A DNA stretch of 64,000 nucleotides, taken from NCBI RefSeq assembly GCF_004571025.1, contig NZ_SPQT01000027.1, forward strand, positions 1 to 64,000, in the 5' to 3' direction. Shown here piece after piece: positions 49,650 to 58,210 of this stretch. The notes beneath the pieces were generated by a model. That model was not told the origin of the DNA. It made no database searches and saw only the letters and a list, made by a program, of their open reading frames with translations. This DNA comes from Bradyrhizobium niftali (lineage in GTDB: Bacteria > Pseudomonadota > Alphaproteobacteria > Rhizobiales > Xanthobacteraceae). The position numbers and the translations under genes are program-made. Each line of letters begins with the position of its first letter. Position 1 is the first letter of the stretch.

Positions 49650-49864
49650 TTTTTGGTCTCCTCTCGAATGGGGGGACGCTGGTAACGCAAGTCGGCAGAT
49701 TCTGGGGCGCCAGAGAGATTAACCGTCTTTGAGATCGCCAGCCGCCCGCATTGTGTCTGCCCAGAGCGACGGACTCTTACCGAGGCAAGTCGAACGGTAT
49801 ATTCGCGCCATAGCTACGGCGCGAAAGCGTTTCGTTCCGCAGCGAAGTTTACAAATGAGCCTGA

Positions 49865-49903
49865 GGCGAGCCGGCCTGCATCTGTTCACCGCGCCGGCTC
49901 GCC
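49865..49903. repeat. Inverted repeat (hairpin) after the precursor peptide
   Basis: GGCGAGCCGGC and GCCGGCTCGCC form a perfect 11-bp stem with a 17-base loop, 23 bp after the stop of the peptide ORF at 49926-50063. It has no following T-run, so it may be an RNA-stabilising hairpin or attenuator between the peptide and the rest of the operon. Confidence 0.7.
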
Positions 49904-49925
49904 AGCTACTTCTCACGCAAGCTGC

Positions 49926-50063
49926 TTAATCGTCGCAGACTACTGTCGGGACCAACACACCAGTGTAAGGATCTGGCACCCACTCGATCCAGCAACCGGA
50001 GCCCCCAGCAGCGCATGCTTCTTCGTAGGTCAGTTCAGTCACTCCATAAGCTGGTAAATCCAT
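49926..50063 (-). CDS. Putative double-glycine precursor peptide (45 aa)
   Basis: The ATG at 50063 (AAGGAAAAAG ribosome-binding site) gives a 45-residue peptide. Its leader, MDLPAYGVTELTYEEACAA, ends in Gly-Gly at residues 20-21, as for substrates of C39 exporters (an E-L-x-x-E-E helix and a GG pair). The remaining 24 residues start SGCW and contain two cysteines (residues 24 and 43) that could close a loop, two proline-containing turns, and an acidic CDD end. The leader matches the degenerate ORF at 49501-49649. A longer in-frame start exists at 50111 without a leader-like beginning. It lies upstream of the exporter genes on the same strand. The substrate role is an inference from leader and position. 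Confidence 0.65.
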   Translation of the reverse strand: MDLPAYGVTELTYEEACAAGGSGCWIEWVPDPYTGVLVPTVVCDD

Positions 50064-50120
50064 TCTTTTTCCTTTTGCATAGGACGGCGGGTCAACAACT
50101 GCTGCCGCCAACGTACGGGC

Positions 50121-50136
50121 TTCAAGTTTCGTGCCA
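50121..50136 (-). promoter_or_regulatory. Near-consensus sigma54 (-24/-12) promoter before the precursor peptide
   Basis: The minus strand reads TGGCACGAAACTTGAA: the -24 TGGCACG is perfect, the spacing of 4 bp before the -12 TTG is right, and only the last C of TTGCA is replaced by A. It lies about 58 bp upstream of the ATG at 50063. The altered GC doublet at -12 usually weakens sigma54 binding. Confidence 0.5.
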
Positions 50137-50236
50137 GCCGCTTAGGACAGCGGTAAAGTGTGCGTGTGTTTTGTTTATAGGCCTGAGTGAAAAGTGCGGC
50201 AGATGGCTCGGACAATAGGTCGCAACACGACTAGTC

Positions 50237-50252
50237 AGTCCCGAACACAACA
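50237..50252 (-). promoter_or_regulatory. NifA-type upstream activator sequence (one mismatch)
   Basis: The minus strand reads TGT-N10-ACT, one base away from the NifA consensus TGT-N10-ACA, about 100 bp upstream of the -24 element at 50121-50136, the usual distance. Such sequences occur by chance, so this is a candidate site only. Confidence 0.35.
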
Positions 50253-50828
50253 AATGGGAAGAAGACGGCGATCATCCGAATTGGGCGAGCCGGGCTGCTA
50301 GAACTGCGGAAGCGAATTTCCATCAGCACCTCATCATGGCTGACAAAGCTCGAACGTGCACAAGCGCAACCAAGATCCGACACCGACGAGAGGATCCGGC
50401 GCATGCGGTTTGGCCGCCAGCCTTACCAAGCGCGCAGAAGCGCGACTCGGTCGAACGTGTGGTCGGCGACCGCGGCGGATTGCCGTGCCGATGACGCGTG
50501 ACTCCATGCGCCTTCCTCATGCCCCGGTCTGCTGTGTTCGTACCGCAGCGCCCAATGGCCTGATAGGTCGGAGCCGATCAATTCTTAAACGCCCCGCGCT
50601 CGAGATAGTTGGTACAATTGCTATTATGCGCGAGGATCTCATATTGCTCGGGTCCGCTCTTCGCTGAATCTTGTGCGCCCCTCGTTTCCCGTCGCCGGCT
50701 CCAGACGCTGCCGTCAGACGAAGCAATCATGTGCAGGCCGGCCAGCGCCGTCGAAATACGCGACGCTTCGATCGGTGTAAGGGCCGTGAGGAACCCTGGG
50801 TTCAACCGCGTGTTTCGGCGAAACGCAA
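50253..50828. other. Region without a recognised gene
   Basis: Short frames on both strands with no family signature. Confidence 0.35.
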
Positions 50829-50844
50829 TGTCACTTCCGCAACA
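50829..50844 (+). promoter_or_regulatory. NifA upstream activator sequence before groESL
   Basis: The sequence TGTCACTTCCGCAACA fits TGT-N10-ACA exactly and lies about 104 bp upstream of the first -24/-12 element (50948-50964). That is the usual distance for NifA-dependent promoters. In B. japonicum the groESL3 operon is controlled by NifA and sigma54, which fits this arrangement. Confidence 0.7.
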
Positions 50845-50947
50845 GCTTGGCGGCCATGTATCTAAGGGCGTCTGCTTCCGGACAAAGACACGCGCAGACC
50901 AGCCAACGGATCAGCAGAACTGCAGGCATAGATCGTTCAGCTGATTT

Positions 50948-50964
50948 TTGGCCTGACTCTTGCT
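50948..50964 (+). promoter_or_regulatory. sigma54 (-24/-12) promoter, first copy
   Basis: TTGGCCTGACTCTTGCT has the GG and GC doublets separated by the required 12 bp (TGGC ... TTGCT). It lies 55 bp before the truncated groES start at 51019 and is served by the NifA-type site at 50829-50844. Confidence 0.72.
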
Positions 50965-51018
50965 GTAATTTGGTTTGTCACAATGTGGCTATCACCAACT
51001 TGAGCTCAGGAAACCGGT

Positions 51019-51189
51019 ATGAATTTTCGTCCGCTTCACGACCGCGTCGTGGTCATGCGCATCCAGGCCGATAAGAATACCGCTTGCGGCGTTATCATTC
51101 CCGACACAGCCAAGGAAAAGCTGCAGGCATGGATCGTTCAGCTCATTATTGGCCTGACCTTTGCTATAATTGGGCTTGTCACAATGTGA
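51019..51189 (+). pseudogene. Truncated groES duplicate
   Basis: The frame begins exactly like GroES (MNFRPLHDRVVV, then GVIIPDTAKEK) for 33 residues, then runs out of the duplicated part and reads through the second promoter region to a TGA at 51189. The resulting 56-residue product would have half of the GroES roof and a hydrophobic tail and cannot form a heptamer. It comes from the tandem duplication. Confidence 0.85.
51149..51165 (+). promoter_or_regulatory. sigma54 (-24/-12) promoter, second copy (directly upstream of groES)
   Basis: TTGGCCTGACCTTTGCT keeps the GG and GC doublets with 12-bp spacing and stands 62 bp before the intact groES ATG. The NifA-type site at 50829-50844 is now about 305 bp away because of the duplication, farther than is usual. 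No second UAS was found nearby. Confidence 0.7.
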
Positions 51190-51226
51190 CTATCTCCAAC
51201 TTGTTCAAAACGCTCAGGAGTCTTGT

Positions 51227-51541
51227 ATGAATTTCCGTCCGCTTCACGACCGCGTCGTGGTCAAGCGCATCGACGCCGATGAGAAGACCGCTGGTGGCAT
51301 TATCATTCCCGACACAGCCAAGGAAAAACCCTCGCAGGGCGAAGTCATTGCAATTGGCCCAGGCGGCCGCGATGAGACTGGCAAGCTGATTCCGATCGAC
51401 ATCGAGGTCGGGGACCGTGTGCTGTTCGGCAAATGGTCGGGTACCGAAGTCAAGATCAATAGCGAGGAGCTGTTGATCATGAAGGAGAGCGACATCATGG
51501 GCGTTCTCACAGATGTGTTTTCCAACAAGAAAGCCGCCTAA
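51227..51541 (+). CDS. groES: GroES co-chaperonin
   Basis: This 104-residue protein is GroES (cpn10), which caps the GroEL cavity. It has the N-terminal MNFRPLHDRVVVKRI strand, the mobile loop region around EKTAGGIIIPDTAKEKPSQG, and the ending KESDIMGVLTD. The ATG at 51227 has a CAGGAG site. GroEL follows after 85 bp. The promoter arrangement suggests expression with nif genes in the nodule. Confidence 0.95.
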   Translation: MNFRPLHDRVVVKRIDADEKTAGGIIIPDTAKEKPSQGEVIAIGPGGRDETGKLIPIDIEVGDRVLFGKWSGTEVKINSEELLIMKESDIMGVLTDVFSNKKAA

Positions 51542-51626
51542 CCCAGCGCTCGCACAGCTCACTACCTGAAGAGCGCCCACCTAGGCGCGCTGAAGGGTGA
51601 TAAAATAAGAACTGAGGGAATTCTTA

Positions 51627-53267
51627 ATGTCAGCCAAAGAAGTCAAATTCGGAGTAGACGCGCGGGACCGTATGCTGCGCGGCGTCGACATCCTCGCCAA
51701 TGCCGTGCAGGTCACGCTCGGTCCGAAGGGCCGTAACGTCGTGCTCGACAAGTCGTTCGGCGCGCCTCGCATCACCAAGGACGGCGTTGCCGTCGCCAAG
51801 GACATCGAACTCGACGACAAGTTCGAGAACATGGGCGCCCAGATGGTGCGCGAAGTCGCTTCGAAGGCGGCGGATGCTGCCGGCGACGGCACCACCACTG
51901 CGACCGTCCTGGCCGCCGCGATAGTCCGCGAAGGCGTGAAGTCGGTTGCCGCCGGTATGAACCCGATGGACCTGAAACGCGGTATCGACCTCGCGGTCGA
52001 AGCCGTCGTTGCGGACCTCCAGAAGAACTCCAAGAAGGTCACCTCGAACGAGGAGATTGCCCAGGTCGGCACCATTTCGGCCAACGGCGACCAGGAGATC
52101 GGCAAGTTCCTCGCCGACGCCGTGAAGAAGGTCGGCAACGAAGGCGTGATCACGGTCGAAGAGGCCAAGTCGCTCGAGACCGAACTCGACGTCGTCGAGG
52201 GCATGCAGTTCGACCGCGGCTACATCTCGCCCTACTTCGTGACCAACGCCGATAAGATGCGCGTCGAGATGGATGACGCCTACATTCTCATCAACGAGAA
52301 GAAGCTCTCCTCGCTGAACGAGCTGCTGCCGCTGCTCGAGGCCGTCGTGCAGAGTGGTAAGCCGCTGGTCATCGTCGCCGAGGACGTCGAAGGCGAAGCC
52401 CTCGCGACCCTCGTCGTTAACCGTCTGCGCGGCGGCCTCAAGGTTGCGGCCGTCAAGGCTCCGGGCTTCGGCGATCGCCGCAAGGCCATGCTGCAGGACG
52501 TCGCGATCCTGACCGGCGGCCAGGCGATCTCGGAAGATCTCGGCATCAAGCTCGAGAACGTCACGCTCAACATGCTCGGTCGCGCCAAGAAGGTGATGAT
52601 CGACAAGGAGAACACCACGATCGTCAACGGCGCCGGCAAGAAGGCCGACATCGAGGCGCGCGTGGCGCAGATCAAGGCGCAGATCGACGAGACCACCTCG
52701 GACTACGACCGTGAGAAGCTCCAGGAGCGTCTCGCCAAGCTCGCGGGCGGCGTCGCGGTGATCCGCGTCGGCGGCGCGACCGAGGTCGAGGTGAAGGAGC
52801 GCAAGGATCGCGTTGATGACGCGATGCATGCGACCCGCGCGGCCGTGGAAGAAGGCATCGTCCCGGGCGGCGGCGTCGCCCTGCTCCGTGCCTCCGAGCA
52901 GCTCAAGGGCCTGCGCACCAAGAACGACGACCAGAAGACCGGCGTCGAGATCGTGCGCAAGGCGCTGTCCTGGCCGGCCCGCCAGATCGCGATCAACGCC
53001 GGTGAAGACGGTTCGATCGTGGTCGGCAAAGTCCTGGACAACGAGCAGTACTCTTATGGCTTCGATGCGCAGACAGGCGAGTATAGCAACCTTGTCTCCA
53101 AGGGCATCATTGACCCGACCAAGGTCGTGCGCATCGCGGTCCAGAACGCCTCCTCGGTTGCCGCTCTCCTGATCACGACGGAAGCGATGGTTGCCGAGCT
53201 GCCGAAGAAGGCCGCGGCTGGTCCAGCAATGCCTCCAGGCGCCGGTATGGGCGGTATGGACTTCTGA
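51627..53267 (+). CDS. groEL: GroEL chaperonin
   Basis: This 546-residue protein is GroEL (cpn60). It starts MSAKEVKFGVDARDRMLRGV, contains the ATP-binding GPKGRNVVLDKSFG and DGTTTATVLA motifs (Asp of the hydrolytic site in GDGTTT), the apical substrate-binding region, and ends with the flexible GGMGGMDF tail typical of alphaproteobacterial chaperonins. It folds proteins with GroES in the cytoplasm. Rhizobia carry several groEL paralogues. Because it follows groES behind a NifA/sigma54-type promoter, it is likely the symbiotic groEL that assists nitrogenase maturation, as groESL3 does in B. japonicum. A strong hairpin terminator follows. Confidence 0.96.
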   Translation: MSAKEVKFGVDARDRMLRGVDILANAVQVTLGPKGRNVVLDKSFGAPRITKDGVAVAKDIELDDKFENMGAQMVREVASKAADAAGDGTTTATVLAAAIVREGVKSVAAGMNPMDLKRGIDLAVEAVVADLQKNSKKVTSNEEIAQVGTISANGDQEIGKFLADAVKKVGNEGVITVEEAKSLETELDVVEGMQFDRGYISPYFVTNADKMRVEMDDAYILINEKKLSSLNELLPLLEAVVQSGKPLVIVAEDVEGEALATLVVNRLRGGLKVAAVKAPGFGDRRKAMLQDVAILTGGQAISEDLGIKLENVTLNMLGRAKKVMIDKENTTIVNGAGKKADIEARVAQIKAQIDETTSDYDREKLQERLAKLAGGVAVIRVGGATEVEVKERKDRVDDAMHATRAAVEEGIVPGGGVALLRASEQLKGLRTKNDDQKTGVEIVRKALSWPARQIAINAGEDGSIVVGKVLDNEQYSYGFDAQTGEYSNLVSKGIIDPTKVVRIAVQNASSVAALLITTEAMVAELPKKAAAGPAMPPGAGMGGMDF

Positions 53268-53295
53268 TCTACTCTGCCAAAGTGTCGATGACCAT

Positions 53296-53327
53296 GCAAA
53301 ACCCTGGCGGGAATGCCAGGGTTTTGC
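53296..53327. terminator. Terminator after groEL
   Basis: A perfect inverted repeat GCAAAACCCTGGC / GCCAGGGTTTTGC with a 6-base loop lies 28 bp after the groEL stop; its second arm supplies the T-rich tail (GTTTTGC). It can end transcription in both directions. Confidence 0.82.
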
Positions 53328-53709
53328 TTCGGCGGGCTTGCAACATAACCCTAGCAAGCCGCTGTGTGTCAGAAGGTTGCGTAATCGATGCTGTTGCGCA
53401 TACGGTCGGGCAGATCACGGGGAATGACTTTCTTGAGGATGCAGCGGGACCGAACCTTGGACTACCCAGAACGACTCGGAACGTGCTAGCGGGCTGGCTG
53501 CGCCACGTGGGTTTGCCGTAAAAATGGCGAGTTGTTGCCGATTGCTCTCTAGGGGCTTTATTGTTGTAGTGTTTGCGTCCAATATCTCCACGACGCCGCT
53601 GCCGAAGGCTCGTACTGCTAGATGCGGATCGGCTTCTTGGAGTTCTCTCCAGTGTCGGCACGCATTTTCATTTATTCCTTTCGCAGAGCAGCAGGCCACG
53701 TCGTAACTG
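53328..53709. other. Intergenic region between groEL and the GH51 pseudogene
   Basis: No gene is recognised; only short frames without motif. Confidence 0.4.
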
Positions 53710-54430
53710 TCATCAGCCGCAGGCCGGCCGAGAAGAACATCAGGAAAGCCACAGTTCTGATCGATCGCGACTTCACCATTGGTCACACGAACTCTCGTCT
53801 GTTTGGTGCTTTCGTCTTTCGTCGAACATCGGGGCCGATGCATCTATGGTAGCATCTACGAGCCCGGCCATCGGAGCGTAGACGAAAGAGGTTTTCGGAG
53901 GGACGTGCTGGCGCTGGTGAAGGAGCTCGGCCCGCCCGTCGTTCGATATCCTGGCGGCACGGTTACAATTGGGAGGATGGCGTTGGACCACTAGAGACGA
54001 GGCCGGCGCGCCTCGACTTGGCTGGTTGAGCACCGACCCGACAGCTTCGGCACCAATGAATTCATGGACTGGCGCAGGGCCGCCGATGTCGCGTCGATGA
54101 TTGCCCTCAATCTGGGGACCCGCCGCGGCGATGCCGCTCGCAATTTGGTCGAACACTGCAACCATCCTGGAGAAGCTGTGTGGTCGGAGCTTCGCCGCAA
54201 GCACGGCTGGCGGGCGCCTCATGGGATCAAGCTGTGGTGCCTCGGCAATGAGATGGATGGGCCGTCGCAGATAGGGCAAAGGAGCGCCGCTGCCTACGGG
54301 GCAGTTGCAAGAGAGGCGGTCTAGATGATGCGGCGGGTGGACGCTACCATCGAACTTGCGGTGTGCGGTTCATCGTTGCGCAACATACCTAGTTTTGGCC
54401 AATGGGAAGAAACGAACGTGCGCCTCCGAT
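53710..54430 (+). pseudogene. GH51 alpha-L-arabinofuranosidase pseudogene
   Basis: Pieces of one enzyme occur in order in different frames: an N-terminal strand (TVLIDRDFTIGHTNSRLFG), GRCIYGSIYEPGHRSVDERGFRRDVLALVKELGPPVVRYPGG, then MDWRRAADVASMIALNLGTR and WCLGNEMDGPSQIGQ, and a last piece (MMRRVDATIELAVCGSSLRNIPSFGQWE). These are the family blocks of glycoside hydrolase 51, with the acid/base Glu in GNEMDG. At least three frameshifts or stops and a deletion are present, and the C-terminal half is gone. Plant cell-wall arabinan was the probable ancestral substrate. Confidence 0.8.
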
Positions 54431-54589
54431 AGGCCCGACAAGACTTATCTTGATGAGAGTCCACGCAGCGGTCGCAATAAGTCGAAGTCCCGCAGAACGT
54501 GCTTATACTGCGCTTACATCCACACTATACCAATGTGTAACCGAGATAGCCGCGGGGATGAATTGGCATGAAGCGCGACCGGGTTCATT

Positions 54590-56149
54590 GTGGGCCTTAT
54601 GGCTATGTATACTCAGGTTTATGCCCAATTCCGGGAGGCGCAGGAACGCACGGCCGAACGCCGTGCAGCTGCACTATACTCCAATTTGATCGCTGACCTC
54701 AGTCAGCTAAATTTCGCCGACGCGGATGACCGCCGAGCATTCCCTCCAACCCTACACAGCATATTGGCAAGGCATGGACTGTTCGGGCTCACCACACCAG
54801 GAGAGCACGGCGGATTAGCTCTTCCCCTAGAGGAGGCCATCAACCTCATCTCTGCCACTGCATCCTTCGATGTCTCCGCTGCCTCTACCCTCGTCATCCA
54901 TAACTTCCTGGCCTTGCCCTGCATCCAAGCGGCACCGCACATCCCGGAACAAAACCATATCATTTGGGGTGCGACACGCGGCGATCTCTGCGCTTTCGCT
55001 TTGACGGAGCCCGGAGCTGGCTCGGCCCCGAGGCACATAGAGGCTTCGGCCCTCATGCGCGAAGATAAAGTTCGTATCTCTGGCCGCAAGATCTGGATCG
55101 GCCTCGCTGACTGGGCTCGCTGGATCGTTTGCTTTGCGCGCGCGTCTGGACCCGATGCGAAAGGTCGGCTCGTTGGTGTACTCGTTGACAGGCAGGCTCC
55201 AGGCCTCAAGGTCACGCACGAGCATCGCACACTGGGTCTGCGTGGCATCATTCAGAATACCCTGGAGTTCCACGATGTTGAGGTGCCGCGTTCTTACGTG
55301 CTCTCTCGCGATCAAGACGGCTGGGGCGCTGCCTCATCTAGCATGAACCGCGGCCGTATCGGTGTGGCTGCTATGGGTCTTGGAGCCCTTGAGCGCGCTA
55401 TCCAGGTCGCAGCCTCTTATGCAAGCCATCGCCGACTCGGTAAACTGCGCATGATCGAGAACAGCTACATCGAGCAGTTATTTGGACAGATGGTGCTGCG
55501 GCGGGAAGTCGTGAAGGCGATGCTGGCCGCATCATGCCAACTTGTTTCAGCGCAGGGCGCGCCAAACGTCCACCTTGCGTCGGCAACGAAGGTTTTGTCC
55601 TCGGAGTGGTGCGGCCTTGTCGCTGATCAATGCGTCCAGCTGTTAGGTGGCCGTGGTTACGACGAGGGAGCGCCTTTAGCCAAAATCTATCGAGACGCTC
55701 GCATCCTTCGCATCTTCGAAGGTCCGACTGAGGCGCTCCTATCGCATCTCGGTCGCTGCCTCCTCTCTAAAGCCACGCGTGACGAAATAGCCGATCTCTT
55801 TCGATCAGTTGGAGCGGCATCAGTCCATGGTGCTGCAATTGAGGAGCTCTCTGGGCTCAATGAGACAGACGGTGCCGTGCTGATCTATGCGGGTTGGCTC
55901 ACCACATTGGGGCTGGCAAAAGCTGTCATGTCTGCTGGCTGCTTCTCTGCCTCAGATTGCGCCGCAGCGGCGGCTGACCTCGTCAGTTCCGAACTTGCAA
56001 CTCTCCGTACTCGCGCGCCGGCCCGGCAATCTGTCGAAGTCCGCAATTGGGCTAGTCGGACTCTCACCACCTTCCTTGAAGACGCGGCCTGTTCGATTCG
56101 CTCACCTGTCCTCACGGACGATTACCTTAGATTGGTGCAGTATGTCTGA
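54590..56149 (+). CDS. Acyl-CoA dehydrogenase family protein
   Basis: This protein of up to 519 residues is an acyl-CoA dehydrogenase. The N-terminal helical domain (ILARHGLFGLTTPGEHGGLALPL), the FAD-binding AFALTEPGAGSAPRHIEASA and VRISGRKIWIGLADWA, the middle beta domain (TLGLRGIIQNTLEFHDVEVP) and the C-terminal domain (RGRIGVAAMGLGALERAIQVA, QLLGGRGYDEGAPLAKIYRDARILRIFEGPTEAL) are all present. The usual catalytic Glu region carries FEGPTE. It has an extra C-terminal helical tail of about 120 residues. The start is uncertain: a GTG at 54590 or ATGs at 54599 and 54605, none with a strong ribosome-binding site. Its substrate is unknown; no partner enzymes are intact nearby. Confidence 0.82.
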   Translation: MGLMAMYTQVYAQFREAQERTAERRAAALYSNLIADLSQLNFADADDRRAFPPTLHSILARHGLFGLTTPGEHGGLALPLEEAINLISATASFDVSAASTLVIHNFLALPCIQAAPHIPEQNHIIWGATRGDLCAFALTEPGAGSAPRHIEASALMREDKVRISGRKIWIGLADWARWIVCFARASGPDAKGRLVGVLVDRQAPGLKVTHEHRTLGLRGIIQNTLEFHDVEVPRSYVLSRDQDGWGAASSSMNRGRIGVAAMGLGALERAIQVAASYASHRRLGKLRMIENSYIEQLFGQMVLRREVVKAMLAASCQLVSAQGAPNVHLASATKVLSSEWCGLVADQCVQLLGGRGYDEGAPLAKIYRDARILRIFEGPTEALLSHLGRCLLSKATRDEIADLFRSVGAASVHGAAIEELSGLNETDGAVLIYAGWLTTLGLAKAVMSAGCFSASDCAAAAADLVSSELATLRTRAPARQSVEVRNWASRTLTTFLEDAACSIRSPVLTDDYLRLVQYV

Positions 56150-56279
56150 CATCTGGCCGATGCCGGACGTCTTTCCACCTGGTGGTCCCGCGCGCGACGA
56201 TGCAACCGCGGAAAGGCGAAGCATCCCTGATGCACTGCCACGTCTAATTCCGGCAGGCTGCTATGAGGGCCTAACCTAA
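56142..56279 (+). CDS. Small overlapping ORF after the acyl-CoA dehydrogenase
   Basis: An ATG overlapping the dehydrogenase stop (TATGTCTGA) opens a 45-residue frame rich in proline and arginine (MSDIWPMPDVFPPGGPARDD...). The 8-bp overlap suggests translational coupling, but the product has no domain and may be the first part of a truncated downstream gene, since IS debris follows. Confidence 0.35.
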   Translation: MSDIWPMPDVFPPGGPARDDATAERRSIPDALPRLIPAGCYEGLT

Positions 56280-56522
56280 TCGCGCTCCGGTGAGACACCT
56301 CGATGCGTCGTTCGATATCCAGCGCACCATCAACGGCCGGGACGCCGACGTGACCGGCCGTCCGCCACGGAAAGAGCAAGCCGCTTCTTGAGCGCATGCA
56401 CGTGGTTGCGGGGCGCGAAACCCTCTCGCCCTCCTCCGAGGTCCTGAAGCCTACGAAATAACATGCTCAGGCGCTGGGACGACTTCGCCCGCTTCCTCGA
56501 CGATGGCGAGAAGTCCTTACCT

Positions 56523-57725
56523 TCAGTTCGTGGCAACTTTTTTTGGTTTTTCCTTCCAGGCAGCCACCATGCGTTCGTAGGCCTGCTCGACGCGTGCGAC
56601 GTAACCAGCTTCCCGTTCGCGGATTTCTTTGATCCAATAGTCCCGGCCCGGGCCAGCCTTGCCGTAGGCACGGGGAGCCCCAGCCTTCAGAGCCACCTTC
56701 CGAAGTTTCATCGCGGTGAACGCTGGCCGCGCGTAAGCGTAGTCCTTCCCGGTCGTCAGGACGTGCCAGATCATGACTGCGAGCTTGCGCGCCGTCGCGA
56801 CGGCTGCGACCCCGGCCCCGTGCTTTTTCTGCGTGCGGTTAAAGAATGCTCGCAACGGACCCGGCGCCGTCTTGGCTGACCACGCCGCCTCAACCAGCAT
56901 CTTGCGGGCGTCACGGTTGCCCTGCTTCGAGATCCGGCCATGCCGTGCCGGGTACTCGCCTGACTGCCGAACCCGCGGAGTCAACCCGAAATAGCTGCTG
57001 AGCTTATCCGGCGACGGGAAGCGTGCGATGTCGCCGATGGAGGCCAGTACACTCGATGCGACAACCGAACTCACGCCGGGGATCGTCATCAGCTTGAGAG
57101 CCCGTGGATCGTCCAGAGCCTGCTGGGCCACGACTTTGTCGATCTCCGCCAGTTGCTTCGTCACGCGTTCGAGTTCCGCGATCAGACGCCGGAGCATTGC
57201 ACGCTCCTCCGGTGGAAGAGGCAGACTGTCCAGCCAATGCTGTCCGCGCTTGCCGAAGAGATAGCCCTTGTAGGGCGGAATGAGGTTGGCATGCAGGATA
57301 GCCTTCATGCGTCCTTTAATCCGGATGATCTGCGCCAGGACGCCAGCGCGCTCGGCCATCTGGCGCCGGCGGCTGTAGGTGCCCTCGTCAGCAACCCAGA
57401 CCTCCGGCAAGAAGCCGGCAGCATGCAACTTTGCCAGGGTCGCAGCATCGACCTTGTCCGTTTTGACTCGCGCATAGGCGATCGCCCGAACGAGCCTCGG
57501 ATTGGCGACCGCCACGCGCTTAACGTGCGGGCGCAGAAGACGTTCGACCGCCGCGCTGTTGCCCGTCACCTCGATGACCACCTCATCCTCGAGGCTGAGT
57601 GTCTTGGCGAAGGCGACAAGCCGATCGTGGATGAGATCTACGCGGAGCTGTCGGATTATTGTTCCGTCCTCCAGGATCGCCACCTGGGCGAACGATCGAT
57701 GGATGTCCATGCCAACGATTTGCAT
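56523..57725 (-). mobile_element. IS110-family transposase
   Basis: This 400-residue DEDD transposase is intact. It has the N-terminal RuvC-like domain (MQIVGMDIHRSFAQVAIL, VIEVTGNSAAVERLL, VKTDKVDAATLAKL with the acidic residues) and the C-terminal Transposase_20 domain (LMTIPGVSSVVASSVLASIGDIARFPSPDKLSSYFGLTP) with the serine-containing end. The ATG at 57725 is a natural start. IS110 elements lack terminal inverted repeats, so element ends cannot be set from sequence. It lies between the dehydrogenase and IS66 debris and could still be active. Confidence 0.92.
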
Positions 57726-57949
57726 GCTTGGTTCTCCTTTGTCTTAGGAGCCAGTGGCTTGCACGACATCTACGGATCCGCGCTCGCAGCGCAGCCGGGC
57801 AAGTCGTAGGGGGCGGCCAAGTAAAAGCGAGCTCACAGCTCATGGTCATGGCGGCCTGCCACCGTTTCGTGCTCCAGCGCCCCTATCCCGGCTTCGACAG
57901 ACTAATCCGGACGACCAGTCCTCTCCACCGGGTTTGAGCGCTGAAAACA

Positions 57950-58210
57950 TCATGCCCTTTAACAATTGCGCTGAGCGCGCATTGAGAGGCATCGCGTTGG
58001 GAGCGCAACCGGACCTTCGCCGGTAGCCGGCGGGGGGCCGATCGTGCCGCCATCATGCTGACGATGATCAGGACCTGTCGCCTCAACGACGTCGAACCCA
58101 AGGCCTGTCTCGCCGAGGTCCTGGTCCGGATCGCCGACCTTCCCGCGACACGCCTGCACGAACTGCTGTCCTGGGAATAGAAGCTCCTGCGCCAGGCCGA
58201 TAAGCCCGCC
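57950..58210 (+). pseudogene. IS66-family TnpC C-terminal remnant
   Basis: A frame reads NNCAERALRGIALGAQPDLR, matching the DNNAAERALRGIALGR block of IS66 TnpC; another frame reads RLNDVEPKACLAEVLVRIADLPATRLHELLSWE, the C-terminal end. A frameshift near 58025 separates them. The element has lost the rest. Confidence 0.75.

Larger units (their letters stand above)
50920..51316 (+). repeat. Tandem duplication of the groES promoter and 5' gene end
   Basis: A unit beginning CTGCAGGCAT at 50920 occurs again at 51121; each unit holds a sigma54 promoter, a leader and the first ~33 codons of groES. The copies are about 85-90% alike by eye, with small indels (the ATGs are 208 bp apart rather than 201). 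The duplication therefore predates some divergence. Confidence 0.85.

Noticed and set aside
50581..50600. Another sigma54 promoter (TTGGTACAATTGCT)
   Set aside because: The GG and GC doublets are only 9 bp apart; 12 are required.
51630..53357. A 575-codon open frame on the minus strand across groEL
   Set aside because: It is the shadow of groEL, whose high GC3 codon bias opens the opposite frame. It has no ribosome-binding site and no family signature.
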